64,000 bases of DNA, from positions 405,001-469,000 of the forward strand of contig JABMCL010002281.1 of NCBI GenBank assembly GCA_018857735.1, written 5' to 3'. Below the pieces are notes generated by a model. That model was not told the DNA's origin, ran no database searches, and saw only the letters and a list, made by a program, of their open reading frames with translations. The position numbers and the translations under genes are program-made. The DNA comes from Alviniconcha marisindica (lineage: Eukaryota; Mollusca; Gastropoda; Provannidae). Below, piece by piece: positions 23,819-36,400 of the stretch (positions are counted from its first letter, which is position 1; the number at the start of each line of letters is the position of its first letter).

Positions 23819-26800
23819 CTGCAACAAGCGCACCACAGCCCACATCACATTTTGTCCTTTGGCCAGCGTCCGGTCCTACCTCGCTGCCTCCGCCTGCTAC
23901 GTTCCCTGTTGCGAGGGTGAGGCCACTTTCCCTAAGGAAAACCTGACCCGACTCTTTTGTAATACCAAGCCCAGTTTACTCGTTAATCCCCAAGTTCACC
24001 ATGGCAGTATTTTGTTGTTACGCTTACCACGGCTATTTTTTTCATTTGACCTTTTCGGTCCCTGCTGCTGCCCATTCCCTGTGGCCAGCACACCTGTACT
24101 AGGCCTTGTCACAACAGGTCACCCCTGCCCTCACCTACAGCCTCCTCCACTCAGCAGCTCGTGTCAAAGCAGCGATGACCAAGTTTTAACTGCTGATCAA
24201 GTTTCTTTAAAAGTAATAAAACACAGCTGGGACTGTACCCTCTCTTATCTGCCTAAACATGGTGTGTCACAGAAGACTCGTGCTTGACTGAAGGGCTTCA
24301 GCAACTAAGTGCTGACGAGTGGAAAAGCTTTTACGTGCGACCACTTTCAGACGAGTTTCCTCCAAATCTTTAACACAGAGAACGGCAACACTGTAACATC
24401 ATGAGTAGCTCAACAAGCCCAGCGTCTTCTTTTAGCAAGTAAATAGTAATAACTACAGTGCATCCATGAATTATAGGTAAGTGGGACCACTTGCAGAGTT
24501 GATACCTCTGACTGGTGTTCTAGATTCTAGACTGCATGATGCAGTATCAGTATCACTAAAACTGATCAGCCTACAGCAGTTACGACAGCATGTATCATTA
24601 TATCCCAGCCAGTGGTAAACATAAAAACACATATTTACTACAGCTACTTTCCCAATGAAATCAAAACACACAAACAGTTAAAAAGACCATTAATTTTAAT
24701 GGGACAATACAAAGCATGTGCACATTTTCAGGGTAAGCCTCTTTTTTTCAAAGCAACAAAATAACTGTTAATCAATTAACTGTTGTTTTATTGTTTTGAA
24801 AAAGGGGCCTACCTGTCGCACCAAAATTAGCATTCTTTTTAACAGTTTGTGCATTTTGGATCTTGTTTAACAATGCTAGCTGTCAACAATGTTTAACATT
24901 TAAAAAAAAAAAATCCACATAAAAAGAAAACAAACAAAACTCACTTACAAAAGTGTAAAAGGGTCTGCCCTGAGGCCTGTTTGAGCACAGTATATTACAC
25001 AGTTGTTTCCCACGTTTACACGTCACCATTTCTGTTCACTGTGCCATCCCGGCCATGCTAAGAACACCAGGTGCTGTAGGACAGCATCAAACCTAAATGG
25101 GAGGCCACCTTCACAAACCTTTCAACAACACACAAAACAATAGTGCTCTATTTGCAACATGGTAAACCTAATTCCATGGATCTGCTTGAAAACACCCCCA
25201 CCCCCCCATTCCTGTTCCTCAATTCCATACTAGAAGCAGATGAACAGAGAGCAAAATTTGCAGACAACCAATCAATCAAGAAAGATCCTTAGGGAAAAGA
25301 CTGCTAAGGACAAGGAAGACCTAACAATAACTCTTACATAGCACCTACACCCAGTAAACATTTATGAACTTCCAGCCTTGTACATGATCAACATCAACAA
25401 GAAAATCATGACAAAAAAACTAAACCGACGTGTACTGATGTCCCCTGCCCTCACTACAATCACCTCAAATACTAGTTTTTACCACACAGCTGTCAAACAA
25501 AGACAACAGCATTTGCTTAACCAACGGCCGACTGTTAGGGTTACAGAAGGCCTGGAGATGCCATGCTGAGTGTCAGGCATTCACAACCAGTTCTGAGTTT
25601 GCAGAGTAGGAAGACCCTACTGCATTACTTATTATACTGCAGGTGGTGCTACAAGACGCTAAAACAGCTGCCACAGGTGGAGTGCCACATGGGTGCAGTT
25701 TCCATGCGCCATGCACATTCTCTCACAACAGGCTACACACTGCTGCACTCAACACCTTTCCCCTGTAGACCAAGCTAGCTACTCACATCAACAACTCTTT
25801 ACTCTTCTAAAACAGAGAACAATGACAACGCATCTGTCTCTTCCTCAACATCATCATCACCTTGTCTTAACCCCCCTGCTGACCCAATTTCTCACACCAT
25901 CACCTCATCTTAACCCCCCTGCTGACCCAATTTCTCACACCATCACCTCATCCTAAAACCCCTGCTGACCCAATTTCTCACAACATCACCTCATCTTAAC
26001 CCCTGCTGACCCAATTTCTCACACCATCACCTCATCTTAACCCCCTGCTGACCTAATTTCTCACACCATCATCACCTTGTCTTAAGCCCCCTGCTGACCC
26101 AATTTCTCAAGCCATCACCTTGTCTTAAGCCCCCTGCTGACCAAATTTCTCACACCATCACCTTGTCTTAAGCCCCCTGCGGACCCAATTTCTCCTGTCA
26201 GTTCAACACCTCCTAGAAGTGTTCAGTTCACAGTGAAATGAATCAGCACTGATTCTACAACTGCACTAGACAACACTTTCACATTCATCAGTCATGGACA
26301 AAACACCCGACACTTCACATCATTGCTGCATACACACTGCACATGCACTGCAACTTTGGGTAGAAAAAACACACCACATTCACGACTGCAACAACAACAA
26401 AAGCGCACAACAACAAAACGCACAACATGAAGAGTTAAAAACAGCTAGCGTAGGATTTACAATAACCTGTTTAAAGCAATGCAAGGCTAAACAAAACAAT
26501 TTTTTAATATTTTTTTTTAACATGCTGTAAAGAACACAAAAATGCATCTTATCCTTCTGTGTTTTTAACAAAACTGGTTCTATGTGTTACACCAAAATAA
26601 AATACAAATAAAAACTGCAACATGCATGAAGTGTGAGCATTGTGTGCCAAAGTCATTCAGCACCATTCCAGCACACCATCTATACCTCCACTTTTTATGG
26701 CCCAGCAGCAAGGGAGACAAATTATGTCAAATAATTATTTATCCCAAGCCTAAAAATAATTATTTTAAATGTCATTTTTATTCATTCCATATCTAAAAAC

Positions 26801-27442
26801 AATTATTTTAAAATGCAATTAATCCTGTATTTTAAATGTTATTTATCCAAAATCTAAAACTAGTTCTCTCAAATGTAATTTATCCTGAGTCTAGAAGTCA
26901 TGAACTAAATTCATCACAGGTCAATATTTGTTTAAGTTTTACAGCATTTAATACCCACCACCCCCTTTTCTTCTTCTTTCTTTTCTTCTTTTTCTGTCTT
27001 CTAACTGGTTGCAGCAAATGATAAAAGGATTCCAGTCCATTGTGCCCTAGACTGTAATGCTATGCATACTCAACATAAAAGGGAACGAGGGGGGGGGTAT
27101 GGGGAATGTTGGGTTACAAACATACAAACAATATGGGGCGGTGTATGCAGTGGGGTTTTCTTCTTTCTTCAGTGAATAAAAACTAGGCTCTAACACTGCA
27201 ACCACATACATACATAAAAAACGAATGTTGACAAAATTAAGAACTTGTATAAAGATATAAAATGAATATCATACAGAAGTCTTTCCTTCACTCTCTCTCT
27301 CACTGTGATTTATTTGTAAGAGAGCTTTTCTTCAAGTTTTTGAATGCCTAGTAATAAATCATCCACTAAGATCACAACAGGTAGAAATGTTCTAGAACCA
27401 GTCTCATGTACAGGTCCATCAACCTTTTTTCTTGTTTTTAGG

Positions 27443-27483
<41 letters not shown>

Positions 27484-30400
27484 TTTTATGCTGTACTAAA
27501 AAAAAGTCTGAAACCTCCACAGTGCTGAATGCAAGTGATCACCATGCAAAGCTTGCACTACAGGTAAACAACATCTGAGAAAATGCTGGTGTTAACTTCC
27601 TTGCCGGAGACAGACGACACGCAGACAACCCAACAATTTAAGGCTACTCGTGCCATCCTCACCCTTTTCAAGGCTACTCATAGCATTAACACAGACATCA
27701 TACACATAACACACAATGGAGCTCCTCCTAGTTTGGTGATCACTTTAAATCTCAAGAAAACATCGGTGACAGTCCTGAGTGGTCTTTACTCAAGAGCTGG
27801 CTTTGATCAAAGTACAAAATAAAGCAGCTTGAACAAAGGTCTCAAGTGAGGGCCAGTCCCTGCTAAGTAAGTAAACTGGTGTTTTATGCCCAGTCAACCA
27901 CAGGCCAGTCTCCAATTACCCTCTCAGTCACCCTCTCAGTAATAACAGTAAATCAAGATTTCTACAGCGCTGTGTCACACACTGAAACGGTCTCAATGTG
28001 CTCTATGACAAAACTAGCCTACAAACTAAAATCACATGACAGTCCTGCAAAGATTATAACTGGTACATTACAAACGTAAACTAGAACTCATAATGATACA
28101 TGTCTAATGATACTTATAAATGTAAACTAGAACTCATAATGATACACGTCTAATGATACTTAACTAGAACTCATAATGATCCCTGTCCAAAAAAGACCTT
28201 CAGAACCTCAGGATGCAATGCTCCCACAAAAAGAATTCCAAACCACCTTTGTACAGACTATCAATGTTGAGCTTAGATGGGGTCCCAAGCGAGTACCCAT
28301 GTTTGGCAGAAACAAAAACTACAGAAAATATGCGTATATTAATTTCCACCTGCAGGCTTCACACGACTCTTTGCCCTTACTTTCCACTTACTGATGCCAC
28401 CAAAGTACTTTTCTGCTTTGGATATGAGCTCCTCTACGCGCCATGTTCATTCACTCTCTACCAATAAAGAACAGAAACGGCTTGGCTGAAGATGTAAAAG
28501 ATTCTAGTACCGCAGATACAGTATAGGCCCCATTCATGTCACAGGCACAGACTGTCACACACAAAAACCGGCACTCACTGCCCAGCTGTGTTTTCATGAA
28601 TTTCAAACTCTGGTAAAAGCAAAAACTTGCTGCATGTGTATTTTTGACTCCATTCCTACTGACAAGGCCCAGACTGCTGCCTCGCTGGAGGTACCGGTTA
28701 AAGCAATTAAAGGATTATTTAAGTTGAGAAGCCAGCAGAATTGTCATGGTCCTAGACAGGTGATGACTTTGTGTTTATAAAGCTCCAGTACATTAAAAAC
28801 AGGAGGGTATCAACATGCACTCTTCAGTGGATTTCAGTCAAAACATATCTGTGAGTAAGAACATTTGTGCTCAGAACAAACAATGTGACAATTCAAGTCT
28901 AGACTGAAAAGGGGGAAGTGCAGTACACAAACATACATGTATACAGAGGCCTAAAACACAGGAAGGAAAAAAAGGCAAAGAAAATACTGACCCTGGTCAT
29001 CGGGCTGAGCGGCCATGCTTGCCACAGAAACAGAAGCGGAGGGCAAAGTAACAATCAAAAGATCCAAAGGCTTGAGTAAAACACAAGGGGTCCAAGATTT
29101 AGATAGGAGGGTATCAACGCACACATGCATGCTATATAGTAACACAGCAAGACAGTAGCGTAATAAAAGAGGGTCTACCAATACCCTAGCTATCTCTTAG
29201 AGTTGTCAAAAGTGGGTAAGGACCAAGAGCTGCCACTAGAATTGTATGCGCCTTGTGCAGAATTAACCATCTGAAAGAGGAGTCCAAGGAAAGAAAAGAA
29301 TGTCACTTTCACAAACACACAATACAAGCAATCAGATCAAGACTGGCTACTTGTTATAACAAAGGTTACTTAGGAAAAAAAGTTAATCAGTAAAAAGAAG
29401 AGATTAATATTTTGTATCTTTGCATACTGTTTATTATGATAAAAACAAATCAAGAGGGTCACTTTTAGTCTCAAAGGCTTAAAAAAAAGAAAAGCAAAAC
29501 AGTTTGATCTTGGTAGAAACTCAGCAAGCAAGGCAAGTTTTCATAACAGGCACTTTTTTAAAATTTTCTTGCAACTTTCTAAATGCGCTAAAAAATAAAA
29601 AATAAAAAGCTCACAGCAAAATCTGAGAGAGTGGCTGCACTCACAGAAAAGTTGCAAGGAAATTGTTTTGCCTCATCAGCAGAAGTCCTGCTAAGAAAAT
29701 AGTCATGCACTGAAGATGCTGTCACTGAAGTCAACAGTGCCCTCTCTAGCACACGCTGTGTCACCAGTCCATGCACTTTTTCACTTTATTTTCACTTTAT
29801 TTTTTAGCTTCTGTCACCTGCTCCTATAACTGCATGTCGTGTCAGAGGAATGCAGCACCCCCACCCCAATGACAAATTATATACTTTATGCACCTGCTCC
29901 TTAGAAACCAAACCAATTCCTGCTTTTGATGGTGTGCTTACTTCATGTTGAATAGTGCACATCCCATTTGTAATGGTATCAATTTAAAACTTCACTTCCT
30001 AAGCAGAAGCTGAAGCAGTTTATCAGAAAATGGGGTACATACATGAACCATGAAAACAGATGGCACTTTTGTCCCCATTGCTATGTTAATACAGAGACCA
30101 AACAAACGTTAGTTCCCAATCCTGTGAGAGCAATATATCCCTTGCCCAGCAATTCTAATATCCCTTGCCCAGTCAAGTATCTTTTTGTTTAACCTTCACA
30201 CGCACACATACACCACTTCCCTCACAACATTCTCTAAGAAAACCTGGTGCTGATCTCTGTTAACAGCCTGTCATGTTCACAGACTGTCGTACAAGTGACT
30301 CTCTCTACATGTACCCTATTATAACGAGAGCAGCATGCGTCGCTGTCTACTTACTACCCACCTCAAAGATCTGGGCGGACATGTCCTTTTCATAGGGCTC

Positions 30401-33400
30401 CTGCTGGCTGTCGTAGCTGGCCCCGCCCCCAGGCTGCACAGTCCCGGGTGGAAGCGAGCGAGCCATGCCCCGACCAACGCCGGGCCGACCGCCTCCCTCC
30501 CTGTCCCCGCGCCCACCAGCGTTGCCTAGCAACAGCACTGACTGGTGAGTCTACTGTCAAACGAGCCTGGCTCCAACTGGGAGCACTATTTCAATGTAGC
30601 AATTGGAAAGAAAAAAATATGACCATGGTCTTCATTTTTTCTCTTTTTTTTCTTTCTTTTTTACAACAACAAAAACACTGCCTTTTTCTCCCCTTTTTGT
30701 TGTTGGTTAAAGCAAAGGTGGGCATGAGAAAGCACAAACAGTCGAAACATCCTAAAACCCTTGTAATTGGTAATATGAGACAGAATACAATTTACAGGGA
30801 TTTACTTGCAAAATTGCCCAAGTCTGGACAATTGTCTGAAGACTCTTAACACTTGAAATGTCCACTTTTCAGTGAAAGTTTGCCAATGCATAAACAGAGG
30901 CTTCCACATCCTGGTTGTTGTTTTTTAAAGAGAGAGGGAGGATACACTGTGAAGGCATTTGCCTTTCCATGCCTGCCAAACACATTGTACAGCATTGGAG
31001 TGAAGGGTGTTTTTAGTTTTTGGTTTTCAAAACCACAGGAAAACCAATGCAGGTTTTGACTGAGTAAGTCTTCAGGAACTGGAGTAGACCACAATGTCTG
31101 GGGATCAAAAGGGCTGTACACAACAACAGAAAACAGAAGAAATAAGTGTAAGCTTCATTTCTTTTTCCCTCCTTTTTTGGGGGGTGGGTGGGTTGTGTAT
31201 AACTTTTCATAGATAATTAATAATAAACTGAGATAAAGACAAAGAAATCAAATCAAGCTGAAAAGCAATGGCACACATTTCAGCAGGATGGGTTTCTGTA
31301 AGCATGATAATCAGTGTGGAAAATATTGGACACAAGCTTCAAGTCAGCATATTGCAATAGAACAAATGAAACTGTCAAGTTAGTTAAGCAATTGCTTTAC
31401 ATGGTGGAGGGAGGGGGTGGGGTGCAGCAGTAGCATCAGCAACAGTCCCAGGTGTGAAGAGTCAGCCATGGATGTTCAAACTGACATGCACGTGGTCTAA
31501 GCTGAAACTCACAATGCCAAAGCTACATGCTAAAGGACATTCCCGTCAATAAATTCTTTCCTTGAAGCATCAGGAACCCATGCACATCTCTCTCTCTCTC
31601 TCACAGGAGAATAAAACTTCCTCCCCTCAGAACTACAATGTAGTCACCGTCGCCCCAAGGCAGCCAGCCCTTCAGAGAACCAAAACGACAGTTCACACTT
31701 CTGGGGTCATCTCCCTGAATCAACTCTGGCACCAGAAACTGAACCAGGCAAGCGGCATTTGATGGGTCGGTGCCTTGACCACAGTCATGGGGCATGGTGC
31801 ACAGCGAGGCAGGGGTGTCACTTACCATTATAATGGGAGCTGGTGGGGCGAGCCCCCCTCATCTGCGCCTCGTGTATGGGCTGCAGCGGTTGCTGGAACA
31901 TGTTCTTTACTCTCTGCATCTGCTCCCCGTCAGAATGTTGCTGCAAATGCACAGGCATCCCTTGTGAAGCAACCATGTCACTCAACCAGTTCATCAACCA
32001 CTCAGTCAAAGTAGGCACACTAAACTGCCAGAATCAGTCCCCCAAATGCGTCTGTTCTCACATGACATTTATTCCACATGTGTTACTTTGGCTTACGTCT
32101 GAATACAGTCATCAAATCTACAAAATCAGTCCTAACACAAATGATATAAACAACAACCCCCCCCCCCCCCCCCCCCCCCCCATATTGCCAGAGCTGAAGA
32201 AGGAAAAATGTCAGATCTAATAACACAGGAGCAGGGGATGGGGGGTGATTGGGGGGGATGGGGGGGGGGGGGGCACCCACTGTAATGTAACTTTAACAAG
32301 AACGGCCAGATGAACGGCACTTTATCCATAGGAGAGAAACAACGTGCTGCGTTGCCATGGAAGGACAGACCAGTGGAAACAATGTGTTGTGTGTTGTGTA
32401 CATCTGGCAAGGAAGGACATACCAGTGGAAACATTGTGTTGTGTACATTTGGCAAGGAAGGACAGACCAGTGGAAACAATGTGTTGTGTACATTTGGCAA
32501 GGAAGGACAGACCAGTGGAAACATTGTGTTGTGTACATTTGGCAAGGAAGGACAGACCAGTGGAAACAATGTGTTGTGTACAACATTTGGTATGAAAGAA
32601 CAGATGCATGGTATTCCATCTACAGGAAACAAACACTGCACTGCCTACTTTGGCAAGAAAGAACGGCTGCAGGTGATTTGATCCAGACGGACCGCACAAT
32701 GCACTGCCTACCTTGGGCAGGTCAATGAGGACCTGCATGCCCTGGTCTGGCCCCATGTGTGCAATGTGGCTGAAGTTGGAGGGCGGAGAGATGATCCGAG
32801 ACCTCCGGTCACTCCTACACAACACAGCAGGACAGTCAAATAATGTGCTGCTGCCCTTGTATCCAGCGTCAACGTCACACTACATGCAACTCAAAAATGG
32901 CATCATGAATATTTCACAAGGTGGGGCCGGGTTCAGACAAACAGAAGGGATTTCACCATTTAAAAACCCATCCAATACCTCATCCCATGTTAGAAGTACA
33001 GTCACCTTACAAAACCAACACATTTTCCCAACCTCGTTCACGATACAATTAATCTGCACGTCTTACCATAAATTATATGCATAATGATAACAAGAACATT
33101 TAAGTGCTGTAAACAACTCAGTGCTGCTTGCTGTTAACTTTACTAAATGCAAAGACTAAACATGCAGTTGCACTTACTTACAATCCCACTGGTAGATTTC
33201 TGATCAAACTAGTACTGATACTGTGGGACGCAAAAACCACTGATACCAATTATGACCCAGTGTTTAACACTTATCGAAGTCAAACCACACAAAAGGAAAA
33301 CTCAAAAATAATAAAAATTACTAGATAATTTTTTCTCCCTTTTTTGTCTGTCAAATTGTATGCATGACGTCATTACCAACATTGGTGCCCTAAAAAATTA

Positions 33401-36400
33401 GCTATCTGTTCAAATAGATTGTCCAAATCACATACTGCAGCAACACTAATTACAAACTATTAATATAAACAAATTCCTAAAACAGAAAACACCAACTTCA
33501 AAATGGCCAGTAAACACAAAACAACTGTTTTCTGTTTATTAGTTTTAAATGGAACTTTGAGCCCAAGCGGTTTTAAATTACATTAGATCTCAAACAAGCT
33601 GCACATACCATGAACATGTTTAAAACAGAAATGACATCAATAACAACAAAAGCACGCACACAGACTAAAATCTCCTACAACCAAATTTTAAGCTTCTGAA
33701 ATAAAATGAAAATGAAAAAAATGAAAAACTCCTGCAACTGAAGCCCCTCCACTGCTCTGAACTAGTTAACAGCAAACCGAGCTATACACAAGCTTGCGAC
33801 TGACAGGAGAGAAAAGCCATTCAGGCCGATGCTTTCCACTCCCACAAGGCAGTGATGGCCCAGATGAAAATGCCGTAGCATGCTAAGCTGTACATGCTGC
33901 AACGGCAACAAGCGCTGGACGTCTTACACCTGCAGCAATCATGCAAAAGCTTCTCAGGGGTGGTTCTTTTGGGTGCTGTTGTTGTTTGTTGCTTTTATGC
34001 CCCCCCCCCCTCCTCCCTTCTCTTTTTAGGTGTGTGTGTAGGGGGGGGAGGTGCCAGGAATAAATGGAACACTTAACTTGTTCTTTTATAATACTCATAC
34101 TGTCATATTGCAACAATAAATATTCCTGCTGAAAGGGCAAATTTAAGAAGATAAAAATAATTACGAGTGGGGGTGGACCAGAAGGAAAACAACTCTTTTC
34201 TCTTCAATGTCAATCATTTGAAAGATCTACAAAAGGTAAACGACTGACATGCTGTTTACGTATGAATACCCTTCCACTGCACCACTGTATCAAATTCAAG
34301 GATGCACTTTTGCACAAATCTATTTAAACTAATTTTCCATTTACTGCTTACAGATCCAAGTTACACATGGTGAGAAAAGCAACATCTATGCCCCCCACAG
34401 CAAGTGGATAGGACTTGTAGTAGGGAGCACCACATCTCCACTTTTGCACAGGACTATCTGCACAATGTGCATTTTATTTGTTGCCCTTATCCTTTAGCTC
34501 TTCAGGGGCAAGTCCGTGTCAGTGCAGGAGCAGCAGCCCGGCAGCAGAACCAGAATGAACCAAAGAAACAAAACAAGCGTGCTCTGTGGCAGCAGCAGGA
34601 ACCCCATGCCGGAGCCAGAACAAAACTGTACAGCACTGCCATACAGCGCCGGGAGAATCACAACATTCACATTTCTACGTCCAAGTTTTGCCGTCACCAC
34701 CAGCACTTCCGCAGCACTGCCACACCACCAACATGGACTCACAGCTTTAGTCCTGTCTCCTGTATCGCAGCGCAGATTCTAGGCACTTCATTTGGGGGCA
34801 CAACTTTCACAGAGTCCCCCTTGGGTGACACTGCGCCCAACCCTCTCACAGGCACTGGAAGCTGTGCATGTACCCCCCCCTTCACTGGCCGCTAACATCT
34901 TCACTGGTATTATTCAGGGGTGTGGAGCAGGGAGGGGGATGGAGTGAAGGGTAGAGGGATTGTATGTGTGTGTATATGTGCATGTGTGTGCAGACAAACT
35001 TGAGAAACTGTGAAGGATAGCAAGAGCTATGTGATGTGGATTAGGTTGTGTATTATACTAATAATTTGTAATGTTCCGTGTATATCGCTTTGAATTTCAA
35101 ACGGGTATCAGAGAGGGATTCTGTGCATTAGAACAGCATTTATCATTATTATTACATATCCAAATAGGATTCAGCGCATTAGAACAGCATTTATCATCAT
35201 TATTACATATCCAAATAGGATTCAGCGCATTAGAACAGCATTTATCATCATTATTACATATCCAAATAGGATTCAGCACATTAGAACAGCATTTATCATT
35301 ATTATTACATATCCAAATAGGATTCAGCGCATTAGAACAGCATTTATCATTATTATTACATATCCAAATAGGATTCAGCGCATTAGAACAGCATTTATCA
35401 TATTATTACATATCCAAATAGGATTCAGGCATTAGAACAGCGTTTATCATCATTATTACATATCCAAATAGGATTCAGTGCATTAGAACAGCGTTTATCA
35501 TTATTATTACATATCCAAATAGGATTCAGCGCATTAGAACAGCATTTATCATCATTATTACATATCCAAATAGGATTCAGCGCATTAGAACAGCATTTAT
35601 CATTATTATTACAGATCCAAATAGGATTCAGCGCATTAGAACAGCATTTATCATCATTATTACATATCCAAATAGGATTCAGCGCATTAGAACAGCATTT
35701 ATCATTATTATTACATATCCAAATATGTCATTTCAAGTAAGGACTTACAGGATGAGCATATCCCAAAATACACAGACACATGTTGGGGAAATAAACAACT
35801 CTGTCTGTAGTGTTACAAAATACATAAAACACATAATGAAGCAACCTGATAGAATGACACCATGTTCTAAATGATGTTACTCTGAACAGGTTTCTGTAGA
35901 AAATAGTGCACAAATGCTGGTAACTTAAGGTCAGTGTGCACTTGTTCCTACTGCTCTTTACCCCCCCCCCCCCCCCCCCCCCCACCCCATTTATATCGGA
36001 GGTGGCCACAAGGGGGTTTCTGGGAGGGGACAGTCAAGTCGTTTGGAATCTTGAATCTGAAATGCACCTTCCTCTGAGTAAACTGAGCATGGACACAGGG
36101 ATCGTGTTGACAGACAGGCATATCAACCACTCTAACGGTTTGTCAGTTGGTAGCCAGTTCACAAAAAATGGTCTGGTCAGTTGGTAGCCAGTTCACAAAA
36201 ATGGTCTGGTCCGTTGGTAGCCAGTTCACAAAATTGGTCTGGTCAGTTGGTAGCCAGTTCACAAAACTGGTCTGGTCAGTTGGTAGCCAGTTCACAAACT
36301 CCCAAGAGGTAGAAAGCTGTGCTGTTATCAAGTCCCCAGGCAAACCCAGCACAATGATCCCGACAGACTGCCACTGTGACCATGACCAGAAGCCACCTGG

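Larger units (their letters stand above)
23819..29189. other. Intron or 3' UTR of MRCK, depending on which terminal exon is used
   Basis: No coding region was recognised. It holds a minisatellite at 25855-26195, a (CT)n run at 27447-27482 and a LINE tail at 27862-27912. Confidence 0.45.

Noticed and set aside
23410..24287. Plus-strand frames of 116-199 codons
   Set aside because: Shadows antisense to the MRCK terminal exon and its GC-rich flank; no family recognised.
28951..29181. Minus-strand frame just past the 29190 stop as a further MRCK exon
   Set aside because: Its acceptor-like text is weak and it lacks similarity or a required phase.
34404..34895. 163-codon plus-strand frame
   Set aside because: Low-complexity Gln/Thr/Pro text inside an MRCK intron; no splice or homology support.
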